Below, piece after piece: positions 1 to 8,982 of a stretch of 64,000 bases of DNA. A program made the translations under genes and the position numbers. This stretch comes from Labilibaculum antarcticum (GTDB lineage: Bacteria > Bacteroidota > Bacteroidia > Bacteroidales > Marinifilaceae). Every line of letters begins with the position of its first letter. Position 1 is the stretch's first letter. Location: assembly GCF_002356295.1 (NCBI RefSeq), contig NZ_AP018042.1, positions 5,654,992 through 5,718,991 on the forward strand. The letters run 5' to 3'. The notes beneath the pieces were generated by a model. It saw only the letters and a program-made list of their open reading frames with translations, was not told where the DNA came from and did no database searches.

Positions 1-1593
1 CAGCAACCAAGTGAAGGCGATTGCCCCATTTGTGGCATGGATCTAATTCCCTTAGACAATTCAAGCAGTAATTCATCGCCGGCAATAATTGAGATGAACG
101 AAACAGCCATGAAATTGGCAAATGTGCAAACCACAAAAATTGAAAAAGGAAAGGCTGTAAAGGAAATCCTTCTAAATGGAAAAGTGCAGGTTGATGAGCG
201 AAAAATCAGCTCGCAAGCCATTCATTTCGATGGTCGAATTGAAAAACTAATGGTCAATTTTGAAGGTGAGAAAGTAAGAGAAGGACAAACTCTCGCAAGA
301 GTTTACGCCCCGAAATTGGTAAGCGCACAACAGGAATTATTGCAATCCTTAAAAACAAAAGATTCCTATCCTGAGTTGGTGAAAGCTGCAGAGCAAAAAC
401 TGAAATTTTGGAAACTTAGCGCCGATCAAATTAATAGCATTAAAGAAAGCGGTGAAGTACTTCAATATTTCGAAATAAAAGCAGACGCTTCCGGTTACGT
501 AATTAAAAGAAATGTGGCAGAAGGAAACTATGCAAAAGCTGGAAGTATTCTCTTCGAGATTGCCGATTTGAGTCACGTTTGGGTCGTTTTTGATGCCTAC
601 GAAAAAGATCTGGCCTTCATTAAAAAAGGAGCTGAGATCGAATTCACAATTTCTGCGATTCCTGGCAAAACGTTCAACTCTAAAGTCAGCAATATCGATC
701 CTGTTATTGACGCAAAAAAACGTACACTTTCTATCCGGACAGAATTAAATAATCAGGACCTGTTAGTAAAGCCGGAAATGTTTGCTTCAGGGATTATCCA
801 TGCTGAAATAAACCAAATGAATAATGCGCTTCTAGTTCCTAAATCGGCCATTATGTGGACAGGAAAACGATCAGTAAGCTATGTAAAGGTTGACGGAGGA
901 TTTGAAATGCGTGAAATTGTACTCGGTGAATCTTTAGGTGATTTTTACATTGTTACCGATGGTTTGGAAGAAAACGAAGAAGTGGTTAGCAAAGGAACTT
1001 TTACGGTTGATGCGGCAGCTCAACTCAACAACAAATACAGCATGATGAATCGTCCGGAAAGCAAGAAAGGTGTGCCAAACCTACAAGGATATGCTTCAAT
1101 GGACTTTAGTATGAAACTGGAACAGCTGCTCTCCTCTTATTTTGCGTTGAAAGACATTCTGGTTGAAACCAAGGCAAAGGAAGGCAAAATAGCAGCAAAA
1201 ATGGTGATGAGCAATTTGATGAAGATGATGCCTAATGATGCCGCACTAAAAGGAAAAGCTGTTGAATTCTGGAAAGAGAAATATCCTGTTCTACACGATC
1301 ATCTGGTCGAGATAATGAATAGTGATGATATTAAAATTCAGCGCAAGGCTTTTAAACCATTCAGTGAAGCACTTATTGGGACCCTAAAATCTCTGGGAGC
1401 AGGAAAAAACAAAGTGTTTATACAATTCTGTCCCATGGCCGACAGCGATTCGGGGGCCTTTTGGTTAAGCTCCGAAGAGAAAATAATGAATCCTTACTTT
1501 GGGGATATGATGTTGCATTGCGGGGAAGTGACCGATACGATAATTCATGAAGAGCCAAAATCAAATCCTCAACAACACCAGCATCAACATTAG
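1..1593 (+). CDS. CusB-type efflux RND periplasmic adaptor with DUF3347 tail (5' truncated)
   Basis: Membrane-fusion (adaptor) subunit of a heavy-metal RND efflux pump, linking the inner-membrane pump to the outer-membrane channel. The reading frame is open from base 1, before the first ATG at 37, and encodes CPICGMDLIP. That is the end of a heavy-metal-binding (HMBD-type) motif, so the true N-terminus lies outside the window. Next come a barrel-sandwich/lipoyl region, an alpha-helical hairpin (about residues 95-140 of the visible part) and beta-barrel domains. The last ~160 residues look like a DUF3347 domain, with FIQFCPMAD and a C-terminal His-rich tail (HQHQHQH), both plausible metal ligands. 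The HMA protein 77 bp downstream supports copper, silver or zinc handling; the exact metal is not decidable. Fusion of an adaptor with DUF3347 is common in Bacteroidota. Confidence 0.88.
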   Translation, partial: QQPSEGDCPICGMDLIPLDNSSSNSSPAIIEMNETAMKLANVQTTKIEKGKAVKEILLNGKVQVDERKISSQAIHFDGRIEKLMVNFEGEKVREGQTLARVYAPKLVSAQQELLQSLKTKDSYPELVKAAEQKLKFWKLSADQINSIKESGEVLQYFEIKADASGYVIKRNVAEGNYAKAGSILFEIADLSHVWVVFDAYEKDLAFIKKGAEIEFTISAIPGKTFNSKVSNIDPVIDAKKRTLSIRTELNNQDLLVKPEMFASGIIHAEINQMNNALLVPKSAIMWTGKRSVSYVKVDGGFEMREIVLGESLGDFYIVTDGLEENEEVVSKGTFTVDAAAQLNNKYSMMNRPESKKGVPNLQGYASMDFSMKLEQLLSSYFALKDILVETKAKEGKIAAKMVMSNLMKMMPNDAALKGKAVEFWKEKYPVLHDHLVEIMNSDDIKIQRKAFKPFSEALIGTLKSLGAGKNKVFIQFCPMADSDSGAFWLSSEEKIMNPYFGDMMLHCGEVTDTIIHEEPKSNPQQHQHQH

Positions 1594-1670
1594 TAATAAT
1601 AATATTAGACTGAAAAGTAATGCTATCAGTTTAAATCAATAATATAATTATAAATTTAAAACGAAATAAA

Positions 1671-2006
1671 ATGAAAAAAGGAATTCTATTCACAGCGGTA
1701 ATCTTTTCTATGATTACCATATCGTTCACAGCAAATGCAGAGGTGAAGAAAGCAAGTTTTAAAGTATCCGGGAATTGTGGAATGTGCGAGAAAACAATCG
1801 AAACTGCGGCTAATGCTGTTGAAGGTGTTGTTAGTGCAGATTGGAATAAAGAAAGCAAAGAAATGATTGTAAGCTTTGATACTGAAAAAACAAATCTGGA
1901 TGCAGTACATAAAGCCATCGCAAAATCAGGTTACGATACCGATACAGTTAAAGCAGACGATAAAGTTTACAGTGGACTTAATTCTTGTTGCAAATACAGA
2001 AAATAA
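1671..2006 (+). CDS. Periplasmic HMA-domain metal-binding protein
   Basis: Small (111 aa) heavy-metal-associated domain protein, probably a periplasmic copper or zinc chaperone. Residues 1-23 are a signal peptide ending ANA. The metal-binding loop GNCGMC carries C36 and C39, in a ferredoxin-like beta-alpha-beta-beta-alpha-beta fold of about 65 residues (VEGVVSADW, MIVSFD, AIAKSGYDT). A short tail ends NSCCKYRK, giving two more cysteines that could extend metal binding. It lies 77 bp after the efflux adaptor on the same strand and is followed by a hairpin terminator, so it is probably the last gene of that metal-efflux operon. The family call is firm; the metal is inferred from context only. 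Confidence 0.88.
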   Translation: MKKGILFTAVIFSMITISFTANAEVKKASFKVSGNCGMCEKTIETAANAVEGVVSADWNKESKEMIVSFDTEKTNLDAVHKAIAKSGYDTDTVKADDKVYSGLNSCCKYRK

Positions 2007-2012
2007 CAAAAT

Positions 2013-2084
2013 GGGGTGTTTCCTTTCGATTGGTTAACTACATACAATTACTTACAACTAAAATCGAAAACAAAGGAGCACCCC
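2013..2084 (+). terminator. Long imperfect stem-loop after the HMA gene
   Basis: GGGGTG (2013-2018) pairs with CACCCC (2079-2084), and further in CCTTT/AAAGG and CGATT/AATCG also pair, making a bulged stem of about 18 bp around a 30-base loop. It starts seven bases after the HMA stop codon and is followed by a T-rich stretch. Likely the transcription end of the metal-efflux operon. Confidence 0.5.
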
Positions 2085-2105
2085 TACTTTTCCTATTTAA
2101 TTGAG

Positions 2106-2142
2106 GAATATGGGAAAACTTGTAGAACACTTCCCCATATTC
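2106..2142. other. Second inverted repeat in the 2007-2326 gap
   Basis: GAATATGGG (2106-2114) and CCCATATTC (2134-2142) form a perfect 9-bp stem around 19 bases, 22 bases after the previous hairpin. There is no clear U-run. The rest of the 320-bp gap up to the DUF4382 gene shows no gene; it should hold that gene's promoter, but no convincing box was seen. Confidence 0.35.
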
Positions 2143-2326
2143 TGTCAATCTTTAAAATATTATATCCATTTTAGTTTTCATCATCTCACTGATACCTTAC
2201 CTCTTACTTCAGTTAGAGTGATATCTGGCACGTTTATTGGCTTTCACAAGACATTCAAATAAACCAAAATTTATTTTTTGACGTTTTCTAGTCAATCAAT
2301 CAAATTTAATTAAAACTAAACACACA

Positions 2327-3118
2327 ATGAAGATTTTAAAATCACTAAGTGCAATCACTCTTGTAATTTTGTCATTGATTTTTATTCAATGCTCCGATGA
2401 CAATGTAAACCTTACAACTCCTGTGAAAATTAGATTAACAGATGCTCCCGCACAGTATGATAAAGTGAATATTGATATTCAGGCCATTCAATTTCACTCT
2501 TCGAATGATGATACAAAAGAAAGTGGATGGCAAGAAATGGATTTATTAAATGCTGGTATTTATGACTTATTGGAGTTTAATAACGGTTTAGATACACTTT
2601 TGGTAGATCAGGATATGCCTAGTGGTACCGTGTCGCAAATGCGATTGATTCTTGGTGAAAATAACTCCGTGGTAATTGATGGTGTTCCATACGTTTTAGA
2701 TACTCCATCGGCGCAAACATCTGGTTTGAAATTTCAGATTCATGATGATTTCATAGCTGGAATTGAGTACGAATTATGGATTGATTTTGATGCAGCCCGT
2801 TCTATTGTTGAAACTGGGAATGGCAAATACAAATTGAAGCCAGTAATAAGAACTTTTAATGAAGCTACAAGCGGTGTGATTTCAGGATCAATAAATCCTG
2901 CTGAAGCACTTCCAACTATTCATGCAATAATCGGTTTGGATACCACCTCGACCATTGCAGAAGCAAACGGCGATTTCATGATTAAAGGATTACAATCAGG
3001 CATATACAAACTTGATTTAATGCCTATTGATGGATATACCGAAAAAGAAATTGAAGGTATTGAGGTAAACAATGGTGCTGTTACTGATGCTGGAACAATT
3101 GAAATTTTAGCTAATTAA
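2327..3118 (+). CDS. DUF4382 domain lipoprotein
   Basis: Predicted lipoprotein of 263 aa and unknown function. Residues 1-22 form a lipoprotein signal with the lipobox cysteine in IQCSDDN; the acidic residues right after the Cys resemble the Bacteroidota surface-export signal, so it may face outward. Residues ~30-180 match the DUF4382 pattern (VKIRLTDAPAQYDKVNIDI at its start, then LRLILG-type strands). Residues ~185-262 look like a carboxypeptidase-regulatory-like beta-sandwich (GVISGSINP, GDFMIKGLQSGIYKLDLMP). It is monocistronic, flanked by a 320-bp gap and a rho-independent terminator. The domain call rests on pattern recognition, not a search. Confidence 0.8.
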   Translation: MKILKSLSAITLVILSLIFIQCSDDNVNLTTPVKIRLTDAPAQYDKVNIDIQAIQFHSSNDDTKESGWQEMDLLNAGIYDLLEFNNGLDTLLVDQDMPSGTVSQMRLILGENNSVVIDGVPYVLDTPSAQTSGLKFQIHDDFIAGIEYELWIDFDAARSIVETGNGKYKLKPVIRTFNEATSGVISGSINPAEALPTIHAIIGLDTTSTIAEANGDFMIKGLQSGIYKLDLMPIDGYTEKEIEGIEVNNGAVTDAGTIEILAN

Positions 3119-3142
3119 TAAGAAACACTACTACTACAAGCG

Positions 3143-3178
3143 AAAGTTGCTCTTTTAAGGGCAACTTTTTTTTGTTTT
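3143..3178 (+). terminator. Rho-independent terminator of the DUF4382 gene
   Basis: AAAGTTGC (3143-3150) pairs with GCAACTTT (3161-3168) around a 10-base loop and runs into an 11-base T-rich tail. It sits 25 bases after the stop codon at 3118. Confidence 0.85.
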
Positions 3179-3260
3179 TAAAAATCTATTCTAGTAATGC
3201 TCCCTCTTTATTTTTATTTAAGTAAATTGATCTAACTATATTTATTAAAAGGAAATAGGA

Positions 3261-3644
3261 ATGAAATTCAAATACAAAATATCACCAGACTTAAAACTGA
3301 TTAATGAATACTACTACGGTTACTTCAAATGGAATGATCTAATCAACAATACCTTAAGCACTCGTGAAAATTCATTATTTGACGAAACCTACAATGTTAT
3401 TGCCGATTTTACTCAAGCTAAAGTTATCTTAAACATCAAAGATTTGGATGACTATATTGAAGAATACCAAAAGTACAGTCTGATAGCAAACAAATGTGCC
3501 ATTATTGTAAGTGAATCATACGACACGTCAATGGCTATGCTGTTCGAAATTCAAGTACGAATTCAAAATGCGAAGGTTTTTCATTCTCATGAAGAAGCCT
3601 GCGAGTGGCTTGAAATAGACCCTGTTCTAATTACAAAAGAATAA
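3261..3644 (+). CDS. Small STAS/SpoIIAA-like hypothetical protein
   Basis: 127-aa cytosolic protein with no signal peptide or membrane segment. The order of strands and helices (KFKYKISPDLKLI, then YNVIADFTQAKVIL, then CAIIVSESYDTSMAMLFE, ending EEACEWLEI) resembles small SpoIIAA-like or STAS-like proteins, which have alternating strands and amphipathic helices. I do not recognise a specific family, and no conserved phospho-serine motif (DxSG) is visible, so an anti-sigma antagonist role cannot be claimed. It is monocistronic. A partner role with the SpoIIE phosphatases 44 kb away would be pure speculation. Confidence 0.6.
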   Translation: MKFKYKISPDLKLINEYYYGYFKWNDLINNTLSTRENSLFDETYNVIADFTQAKVILNIKDLDDYIEEYQKYSLIANKCAIIVSESYDTSMAMLFEIQVRIQNAKVFHSHEEACEWLEIDPVLITKE

Positions 3645-3707
3645 AAGCACCTCCTTACTAAACTTATTAAAACTGATTTAAAATTACCTCTCCATCAGTC
3701 ATTTAAC

Positions 3708-3738
3708 TTGACTTCGGCAATTCAATGCGTTAACTTTA
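3708..3738 (+). promoter_or_regulatory. Possible promoter in the 3645-3988 gap
   Basis: TTG at 3708-3710 and TAACTTTA at 3731-3738, 20 bases apart, resemble the Bacteroidota -33/-7 arrangement (TTTG and TAnnTTTG). This would leave a leader of about 240 bases before the peroxiredoxin gene. Nothing else was recognised in this 344-bp gap. Confidence 0.25.
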
Positions 3739-3988
3739 ATTTACGCTTGAGGATGAATGAAAATTTATTCCAACCCCTGAAGTTCCATCCTAAGGAATCG
3801 AAAATATTGGATTACTCCCATAATTATTTGAATTTATTAATATCTGATTGCAAGTAGGAAAACTATTATTTTAATCGATTGAGCACAAATGATTAATTGA
3901 AATAACTTAAGGACCTGTATTGCATGGTATTACTTATTCATTATTCATGTCAACATCAAAAAAACTTTCACATTTAAACCCTTAAATC

Positions 3989-4723
3989 ATGGAAGAACTA
4001 AAAGAAATAACATTGGCCTCAATGCCACGGATTGGTGACAAAGCTCCAGAATTTAGAGCAGTTACTACCCAAGGAAACATTCACTTCCCAAATGATTACC
4101 AAGGTAGTTGGGTCATCCTTTTTAGCCACCCTGCCGACTTTACTCCTGTGTGCACTTCCGAATTCATGACTTTTGCAAGTCTGGAATCCAAATTCAATGA
4201 AGCAAATTGTGAATTGGTTGGCTTATCTATCGATGGTTTGTATAGTCATATTGCCTGGTTACGCACCATTAAGGAGAAAATAGAATATAAGGGGATGAAA
4301 AATGTCGAAGTCAAATTTCCTTTAATTGAAGATATTACCATGGAGGTGGCCAATAAGTACGGAATGATTCAACCGGGTGAGGACAATACAAAAGCTGTTC
4401 GTGCAGTATTCTTTATCGACCCTCATGGAATTATTCGTACAATTATTTACTATCCGCTAAGCTTGGGGCGAAATTTCGATGAGATCTATCGGGTTGTAAT
4501 TGCTCTGCAAACTGCAGACAAGTTTTCTGTTGCGACTCCAGCTGATTGGCAACCGGGAGATGAAGTTATTGTTCCTCCTGCAGGATCGTGTGGTGTTGCT
4601 AAAGACCGAATGGAGAACACCGATGAAGATGTTCACTGCTACGACTGGTTCTTCTGTACCAAAAAGATAGAAAAGGAAGAAATTTTGAATGCTATTTTAA
4701 AAAAAGAAGAGCTTTCACATTAA
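3989..4723 (+). CDS. 1-Cys type (Prx6-like) peroxiredoxin
   Basis: Thiol peroxidase that reduces hydrogen peroxide and organic hydroperoxides in the cytosol. The 244-aa length and order fit the Prx6/AhpC2 class: a thioredoxin-fold core with peroxidatic C55 in HPADFTPVCTSEF, Arg in KAVRAVFFIDP, and the long C-terminal dimerisation extension typical of Prx6 proteins (ADWQPGDEVIVPP). Extra cysteines occur late in the chain (GSCGVAKDR, HCYDWFFC), as in some archaeal and anaerobe Prx6 enzymes that form a second disulfide. Monocistronic, with a strong terminator immediately after. In an anaerobe this would serve oxygen defence. High confidence in family; the physiological reductant is unknown. Confidence 0.94.
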   Translation: MEELKEITLASMPRIGDKAPEFRAVTTQGNIHFPNDYQGSWVILFSHPADFTPVCTSEFMTFASLESKFNEANCELVGLSIDGLYSHIAWLRTIKEKIEYKGMKNVEVKFPLIEDITMEVANKYGMIQPGEDNTKAVRAVFFIDPHGIIRTIIYYPLSLGRNFDEIYRVVIALQTADKFSVATPADWQPGDEVIVPPAGSCGVAKDRMENTDEDVHCYDWFFCTKKIEKEEILNAILKKEELSH

Positions 4724-4730
4724 TAAAAAA

Positions 4731-4775
4731 CAATGGCTACACAAGGTAATTTCTTCTGTAGCCATTGCTTTTACC
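4731..4775 (+). terminator. Rho-independent terminator of the peroxiredoxin gene
   Basis: Perfect 11-bp stem CAATGGCTACA (4731-4741) and TGTAGCCATTG (4757-4767), followed by CTTTTACCGTTTT. Confidence 0.88.
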
Positions 4776-4894
4776 GTTTTATTAAAAAATCGACATCCAT
4801 CAATTCCAATTAAATTATATTTTTTTCATCATAAAAACTACCATAAAATATTTTTTTTAAATACCTTCAGTATAATTATATTTAAGGAAACTGG

Positions 4895-7078
4895 ATGATG
4901 AATGATATACACCGCGAAATAATTAAATCCCTCCCCTATTTTTATTACGTAATTGAAGCTGATAGTTTTATCGTTACTGAATCAAATGATCCTAATTTTG
5001 CAGGCAATCAACATTGTTGCAATTTAATTTTCTCCAATTCCGATAATTGCCTTATAAAGAGCCAATCCAAATGCTCTGTTGCAAAAGTTATCGAGGAAAA
5101 AAAATCCATAAAAACGAAACTTAGCAATCTTACTATTAAAGGTGAAACTAAAAGCATCTGGGTTCACGCCAGTCCCATATTTAATGAAAATCAACAAATT
5201 ACTCACGTAATTCAATACTTTATTGATATCACCGAACAAGAAAGCTTACATGATCAAATTGAAACTAAAACAACAAATCTTGAAGAAGTATTCTCTGATT
5301 TTTCAAGGCTAAACACTGAATTAAAAGAAACAACCAACAAGTACAAATCATTATTTGAAGACTCACCGGAATCTCTTTGGGAGGAAGATTTCACAATCCT
5401 AATGAAAAGCATAGAGGCACTAAAATCTAAAGGAATAACTGATTTCCGAAGTTACCTTGATGATCATCCTGAAGTATTGATTGAATTAACTCAACAAGTA
5501 ATTATTGTTGATGTTAATAAAGCAACCATTAATTTATATAAAGCTAAATCTAAAGAAGATTTAATTGGCAACTTAGACAAAACATTTCTACCAGAATCAC
5601 TTGTCGTTTTTAAAGAAGAACTATTGACTATTATTAATGGCAAAAAACATTTTGCAAAAGAGGCTAAGGTAAGAACACTTGAAGGAGAAGTTGTTGATGT
5701 AATTATAAAACTCTTTTACACCAAAAATGGTGATAAATACACCGCATACGTATCCACAACAGACATAACAGCTCGTAAGAAATCCGATATCGCCTTAAAA
5801 CAAAAAAACGATGAATTCATACGATTAAATGACGAACTTGAAAGCACAAACAAAGAATACGAAATATTAAACGCAGAGTACAAAACAATTAACAGAGAGA
5901 TTCTTAAAACCAATACAGAGCTAGAAAGATCTAAAGAAAAAGCAATTGAAAGTGATCAGCTTAAGTCTGCTTTTTTAGCAAATATGAGTCATGAAATAAG
6001 GACTCCTATGAATACAATTATTGGTTTCTCAGATTTATTAGGTGAGCCAAATCTTTCTATTGAAAGAAGACATAAATTCCTTAAATTAGTTCAGACAAGC
6101 AGTGAGCATTTACTGCAAATTATTGATGATATTATTGATATTTCAAAACTTGAATCGAACCAGCTAAAAATTAACAAAAAATCGTGCCCGCTCAATGAAT
6201 TACTTTATGAAATAAAGGAATCGCAAAGCATGGTTAAGATAGTAAAAGCAAAAAACAATGTTGCCCTTCAATTAAACATCCCCGAGAACACTGAAAATAT
6301 AAACATTTCTTGTGATCCTACCCGATTCAGACAAATTCTCTACAATCTGGTCTCCAATGCATTTAAATACACCAAAGATGGCTTTGTCGAAATTGGTTAT
6401 TCCATTTCGGATGTAGATTCGATGGTCCATTTATATGTGAAGGATACTGGTTTCGGTATCCAACCAGATATGTTCCAATTAATTTTTGAAAGATTCAGAC
6501 AAATTGAGAATCAAAATTTACAGGAAGGAACAGGTATTGGCCTAAGTATAACAAAAGGGCTTGTTCATCTTCTGGGAGGAGAAATTTGGATTGAATCGAA
6601 AGTTGATGAAGGAAGTACATTTCATTTCACGATACCGATATCCGAAGAGAATAAATCAACTATTAAAGAGAATGCCTCTCAGCAAACCTTAAATGAAATT
6701 AACCTTTCGCGATGCCTTGTTTATATAGCCGAAGACGACATTTCATCTTTTCTTTTACTTGAAGAATTGTTGCAACCCACTGGGGTTAAACTGAAACATG
6801 CTGAAAATGGAAAAGAATTATTAAATCTTATCAATTCACAAACCCCTGACCTAGTACTCCTTGACATCAACATGCCAATCATGAATGGTTTTGAAGCAAT
6901 CGACAAAATTCGAGAAACTCATCCAACAATACCTGTTATTGCACAAACGGCATACGCTATGGCCGAAGAAAGAGAAAAGTGTATCTCAATTGGATGTAAT
7001 GACTATATTTCCAAACCAATTAACGCACAACTACTATTAAAAAAAATCAGGAAATATCTTACCTGCCATAAAAACTAA
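4895..7078 (+). CDS. Hybrid sensor histidine kinase (PAS-PAS-HisKA-HATPase-REC), cytosolic
   Basis: Signal-transducing hybrid kinase of 727 aa with no membrane segment, so it senses a cytosolic cue. Residues ~10-120 form a PAS-like domain with clustered cysteines (HCCNLIF, DNCLIK, SKCSV), reminiscent of Cys-rich PAS domains that bind a metal or respond to redox. A coiled coil follows, then a second PAS (~190-300, ending in VSTTDITARKK), a long coiled coil, and HisKA with phospho-acceptor H366 in NMSHEIRTP. The HATPase has its N-box at LVSNAFKYTKDG, then DTGFGI and GTGIGLSITKG. The C-terminal receiver carries phospho-acceptor D657 in LLDINMP and the conserved K in ISKPI. No output regulator lies beside it. 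A stand-alone receiver at 46986-47366 has a very similar REC sequence and could be a relay partner, but this is inference. Confidence 0.93.
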   Translation: MMNDIHREIIKSLPYFYYVIEADSFIVTESNDPNFAGNQHCCNLIFSNSDNCLIKSQSKCSVAKVIEEKKSIKTKLSNLTIKGETKSIWVHASPIFNENQQITHVIQYFIDITEQESLHDQIETKTTNLEEVFSDFSRLNTELKETTNKYKSLFEDSPESLWEEDFTILMKSIEALKSKGITDFRSYLDDHPEVLIELTQQVIIVDVNKATINLYKAKSKEDLIGNLDKTFLPESLVVFKEELLTIINGKKHFAKEAKVRTLEGEVVDVIIKLFYTKNGDKYTAYVSTTDITARKKSDIALKQKNDEFIRLNDELESTNKEYEILNAEYKTINREILKTNTELERSKEKAIESDQLKSAFLANMSHEIRTPMNTIIGFSDLLGEPNLSIERRHKFLKLVQTSSEHLLQIIDDIIDISKLESNQLKINKKSCPLNELLYEIKESQSMVKIVKAKNNVALQLNIPENTENINISCDPTRFRQILYNLVSNAFKYTKDGFVEIGYSISDVDSMVHLYVKDTGFGIQPDMFQLIFERFRQIENQNLQEGTGIGLSITKGLVHLLGGEIWIESKVDEGSTFHFTIPISEENKSTIKENASQQTLNEINLSRCLVYIAEDDISSFLLLEELLQPTGVKLKHAENGKELLNLINSQTPDLVLLDINMPIMNGFEAIDKIRETHPTIPVIAQTAYAMAEEREKCISIGCNDYISKPINAQLLLKKIRKYLTCHKN

Positions 7079-7280
7079 TAAATTTACTCTTCCGTTAAAA
7101 AAACTAAATACTATCGTATGGAACAATATTTGTTTACTCCATATTGAAGTACTTTATCACAAAACAAATACAGTTAGAATTATCATTAGATTTACGGAGA
7201 TTTCTTGCAAAGCCAATTTTATATTAAAAAAAGTTTTGTAATTTTCGACTCAAATTATGCTTATCAACTTTATAATAAAA

Positions 7281-8717
7281 ATGAAGAAAACATTTATTAC
7301 TCTTATGTGTGTAGGTTTTTGCCTGCTATCCTCTTTTACAAGCAAAGCACAAAAATATAATATTGAGATTAACCTAATTGGCTCTACTGACAGCACTGCT
7401 TATTTAGCACACTATTTTGATGGCCGCATATTTGCAGATGATACAACCCAATTGGTAAACGGGAAAGGTTTATTTGCCAAAGAAAAAATATTGGATGAAG
7501 GAATTTATGTCATTTATCTTCCTTCTCAAAAATATTTTGATCTCTTAATAGGTAAAGATCAGGAGTTTTCCATATCAACAGATCCTGCAAGCTTTATTGA
7601 ATCAAGCAAAATAAATGGCGCCAAAGAAAGTGAAGCCTTTCATGGTTTTCAAAAATTCATGAAATCTCAAAACGAGAAATCAAAAATAATTCAGGAGGCA
7701 TACAAGGCAAGTAAAGACAATCCTGCAGAAAAAGAGAAATATCAGGAAGCTTATAAACAAGCAGATATAGACGTACGTGCTTATATTCAAAAACTGAATC
7801 AAGATTATCCTGATGGAAGTTTTGTTGCGAAATTTGCACAACTAACCTTGTCTCCAAAAATTCCGGACTTTTCAAAAGAAATTCCAGAATCAACTCCCGA
7901 CAGAGATCAAGAAATAAAGAAAAAATCATACCTATACAATAAAGATCATTACTTCGATCATGTAGATTTTGCAGATAATCGTTTTTTAAGAACTCCAATT
8001 CTTAAAAATAAATTGGATTTTTTTTATGAGAAAATCCTCATTCAAAGCCCCGATACAATTGTAAAAGAAGCAACTACGATAATCGAGAAATCAAGATCCA
8101 ATCAAGAGTTTTTCCAATATCTTGTGCAATACTCGCTTAACTACGCTGTTAAAAGTAAGATTATGGGAATGGACGCTGCCTTCGTTACCTTGGCAAAAAA
8201 GTTCTATTTGAGCGGAGAGGCAAATTGGGCCGATTCAACCCTACTTGCCAATATTCGTGAACGAGTAATAAAACTTCAATATAATTTAATTGGAATGAAA
8301 GCTCAGGACTTAAAGATGGAAACTCCCGAAGGCGAATTCGTAAGTTTGCACGAAGTAGAAGCCCCTTTTACTATTTTGTATTTTTGGGAGCCCGATTGCG
8401 GTCATTGTAAAACTGCAACTCCACGATTAAAGACCGAAATTTTAGACAAGTACAAGCAATTAGGTGTTAAAGTGTTCGCTGTTTGTACTCAAAATAACAA
8501 AGAAGATTGGGAAAAATTTATTGCTGATAAAGATTTATTTGATTTTATCAACTGTTACGATCCGCACTACCAGACCAATTTCAGAATTTATTACGATGTT
8601 TTTAGCACACCAACCATGTATCTGCTTGACAAGGATAAGAAAATTATTGCCAAACGATTGGATATTGACACTCTTAAAACCTTTCTTGATCACGAATTTG
8701 AAAACAAAACAAATTAA
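7281..8717 (+). CDS. TlpA-like thiol-disulfide protein with DUF4369 N-terminal domain
   Basis: Periplasmic or envelope thioredoxin-fold protein, 478 aa from the chosen start. An in-frame ATG at 7257 would add eight residues; I prefer the ATG at 7281 because MKKTFITLMCVGFCLLSS is then an ordinary signal peptide ending SKAQ. Residues ~25-120 look like DUF4369, followed by a helical middle region. The C-terminal ~140 residues are a thioredoxin/TlpA domain with the redox motif in WEPDCGHCKTATP and the cis-Pro loop STPTMYLLD. Such proteins are common in Bacteroidota; their substrates are mostly unknown. Monocistronic with its own terminator. Confidence 0.88.
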   Translation: MKKTFITLMCVGFCLLSSFTSKAQKYNIEINLIGSTDSTAYLAHYFDGRIFADDTTQLVNGKGLFAKEKILDEGIYVIYLPSQKYFDLLIGKDQEFSISTDPASFIESSKINGAKESEAFHGFQKFMKSQNEKSKIIQEAYKASKDNPAEKEKYQEAYKQADIDVRAYIQKLNQDYPDGSFVAKFAQLTLSPKIPDFSKEIPESTPDRDQEIKKKSYLYNKDHYFDHVDFADNRFLRTPILKNKLDFFYEKILIQSPDTIVKEATTIIEKSRSNQEFFQYLVQYSLNYAVKSKIMGMDAAFVTLAKKFYLSGEANWADSTLLANIRERVIKLQYNLIGMKAQDLKMETPEGEFVSLHEVEAPFTILYFWEPDCGHCKTATPRLKTEILDKYKQLGVKVFAVCTQNNKEDWEKFIADKDLFDFINCYDPHYQTNFRIYYDVFSTPTMYLLDKDKKIIAKRLDIDTLKTFLDHEFENKTN

Positions 8718-8719
8718 GC

Positions 8720-8752
8720 AACAGGACACTTTAAGGTGCCCTGTTTTGTTAT
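8720..8752 (+). terminator. Rho-independent terminator of the TlpA-like gene
   Basis: AACAGGACAC (8720-8729) pairs with GTGCCCTGTT (8736-8745), with one A-C mismatch and a 6-base loop, followed by TTGTT. Confidence 0.75.
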
Positions 8753-8982
8753 GACTATATTAATTTCCTATTTCACCCCCAATAAGTAGTAGTCTATTTA
8801 AAAAACAGCTCCTTTTTTCGAAAAATTCGGATAAAATATTTTTTATGCCTGTACGCAAACGATATAGAGCTTAAAACATAGTAGAAACTAAATTGAAAAT
8901 CGTATTTTCAACGACTAATACCAAATTGAAACGGCTTAACCATATTTTACGGGCTGATAAAATAACTATTAAACATTTTTTT

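Noticed and set aside
3261..3644. STAS-like protein considered as the substrate of the SpoIIE phosphatases
   Set aside because: It lies 44 kb away, lacks the DxSG phospho-site motif, and nothing links the two loci.
8893..8982. 30-residue N-terminal extension of asparagine synthetase
   Set aside because: AsnB needs Cys2 exposed after Met removal, so the start must be the ATG at 8983.
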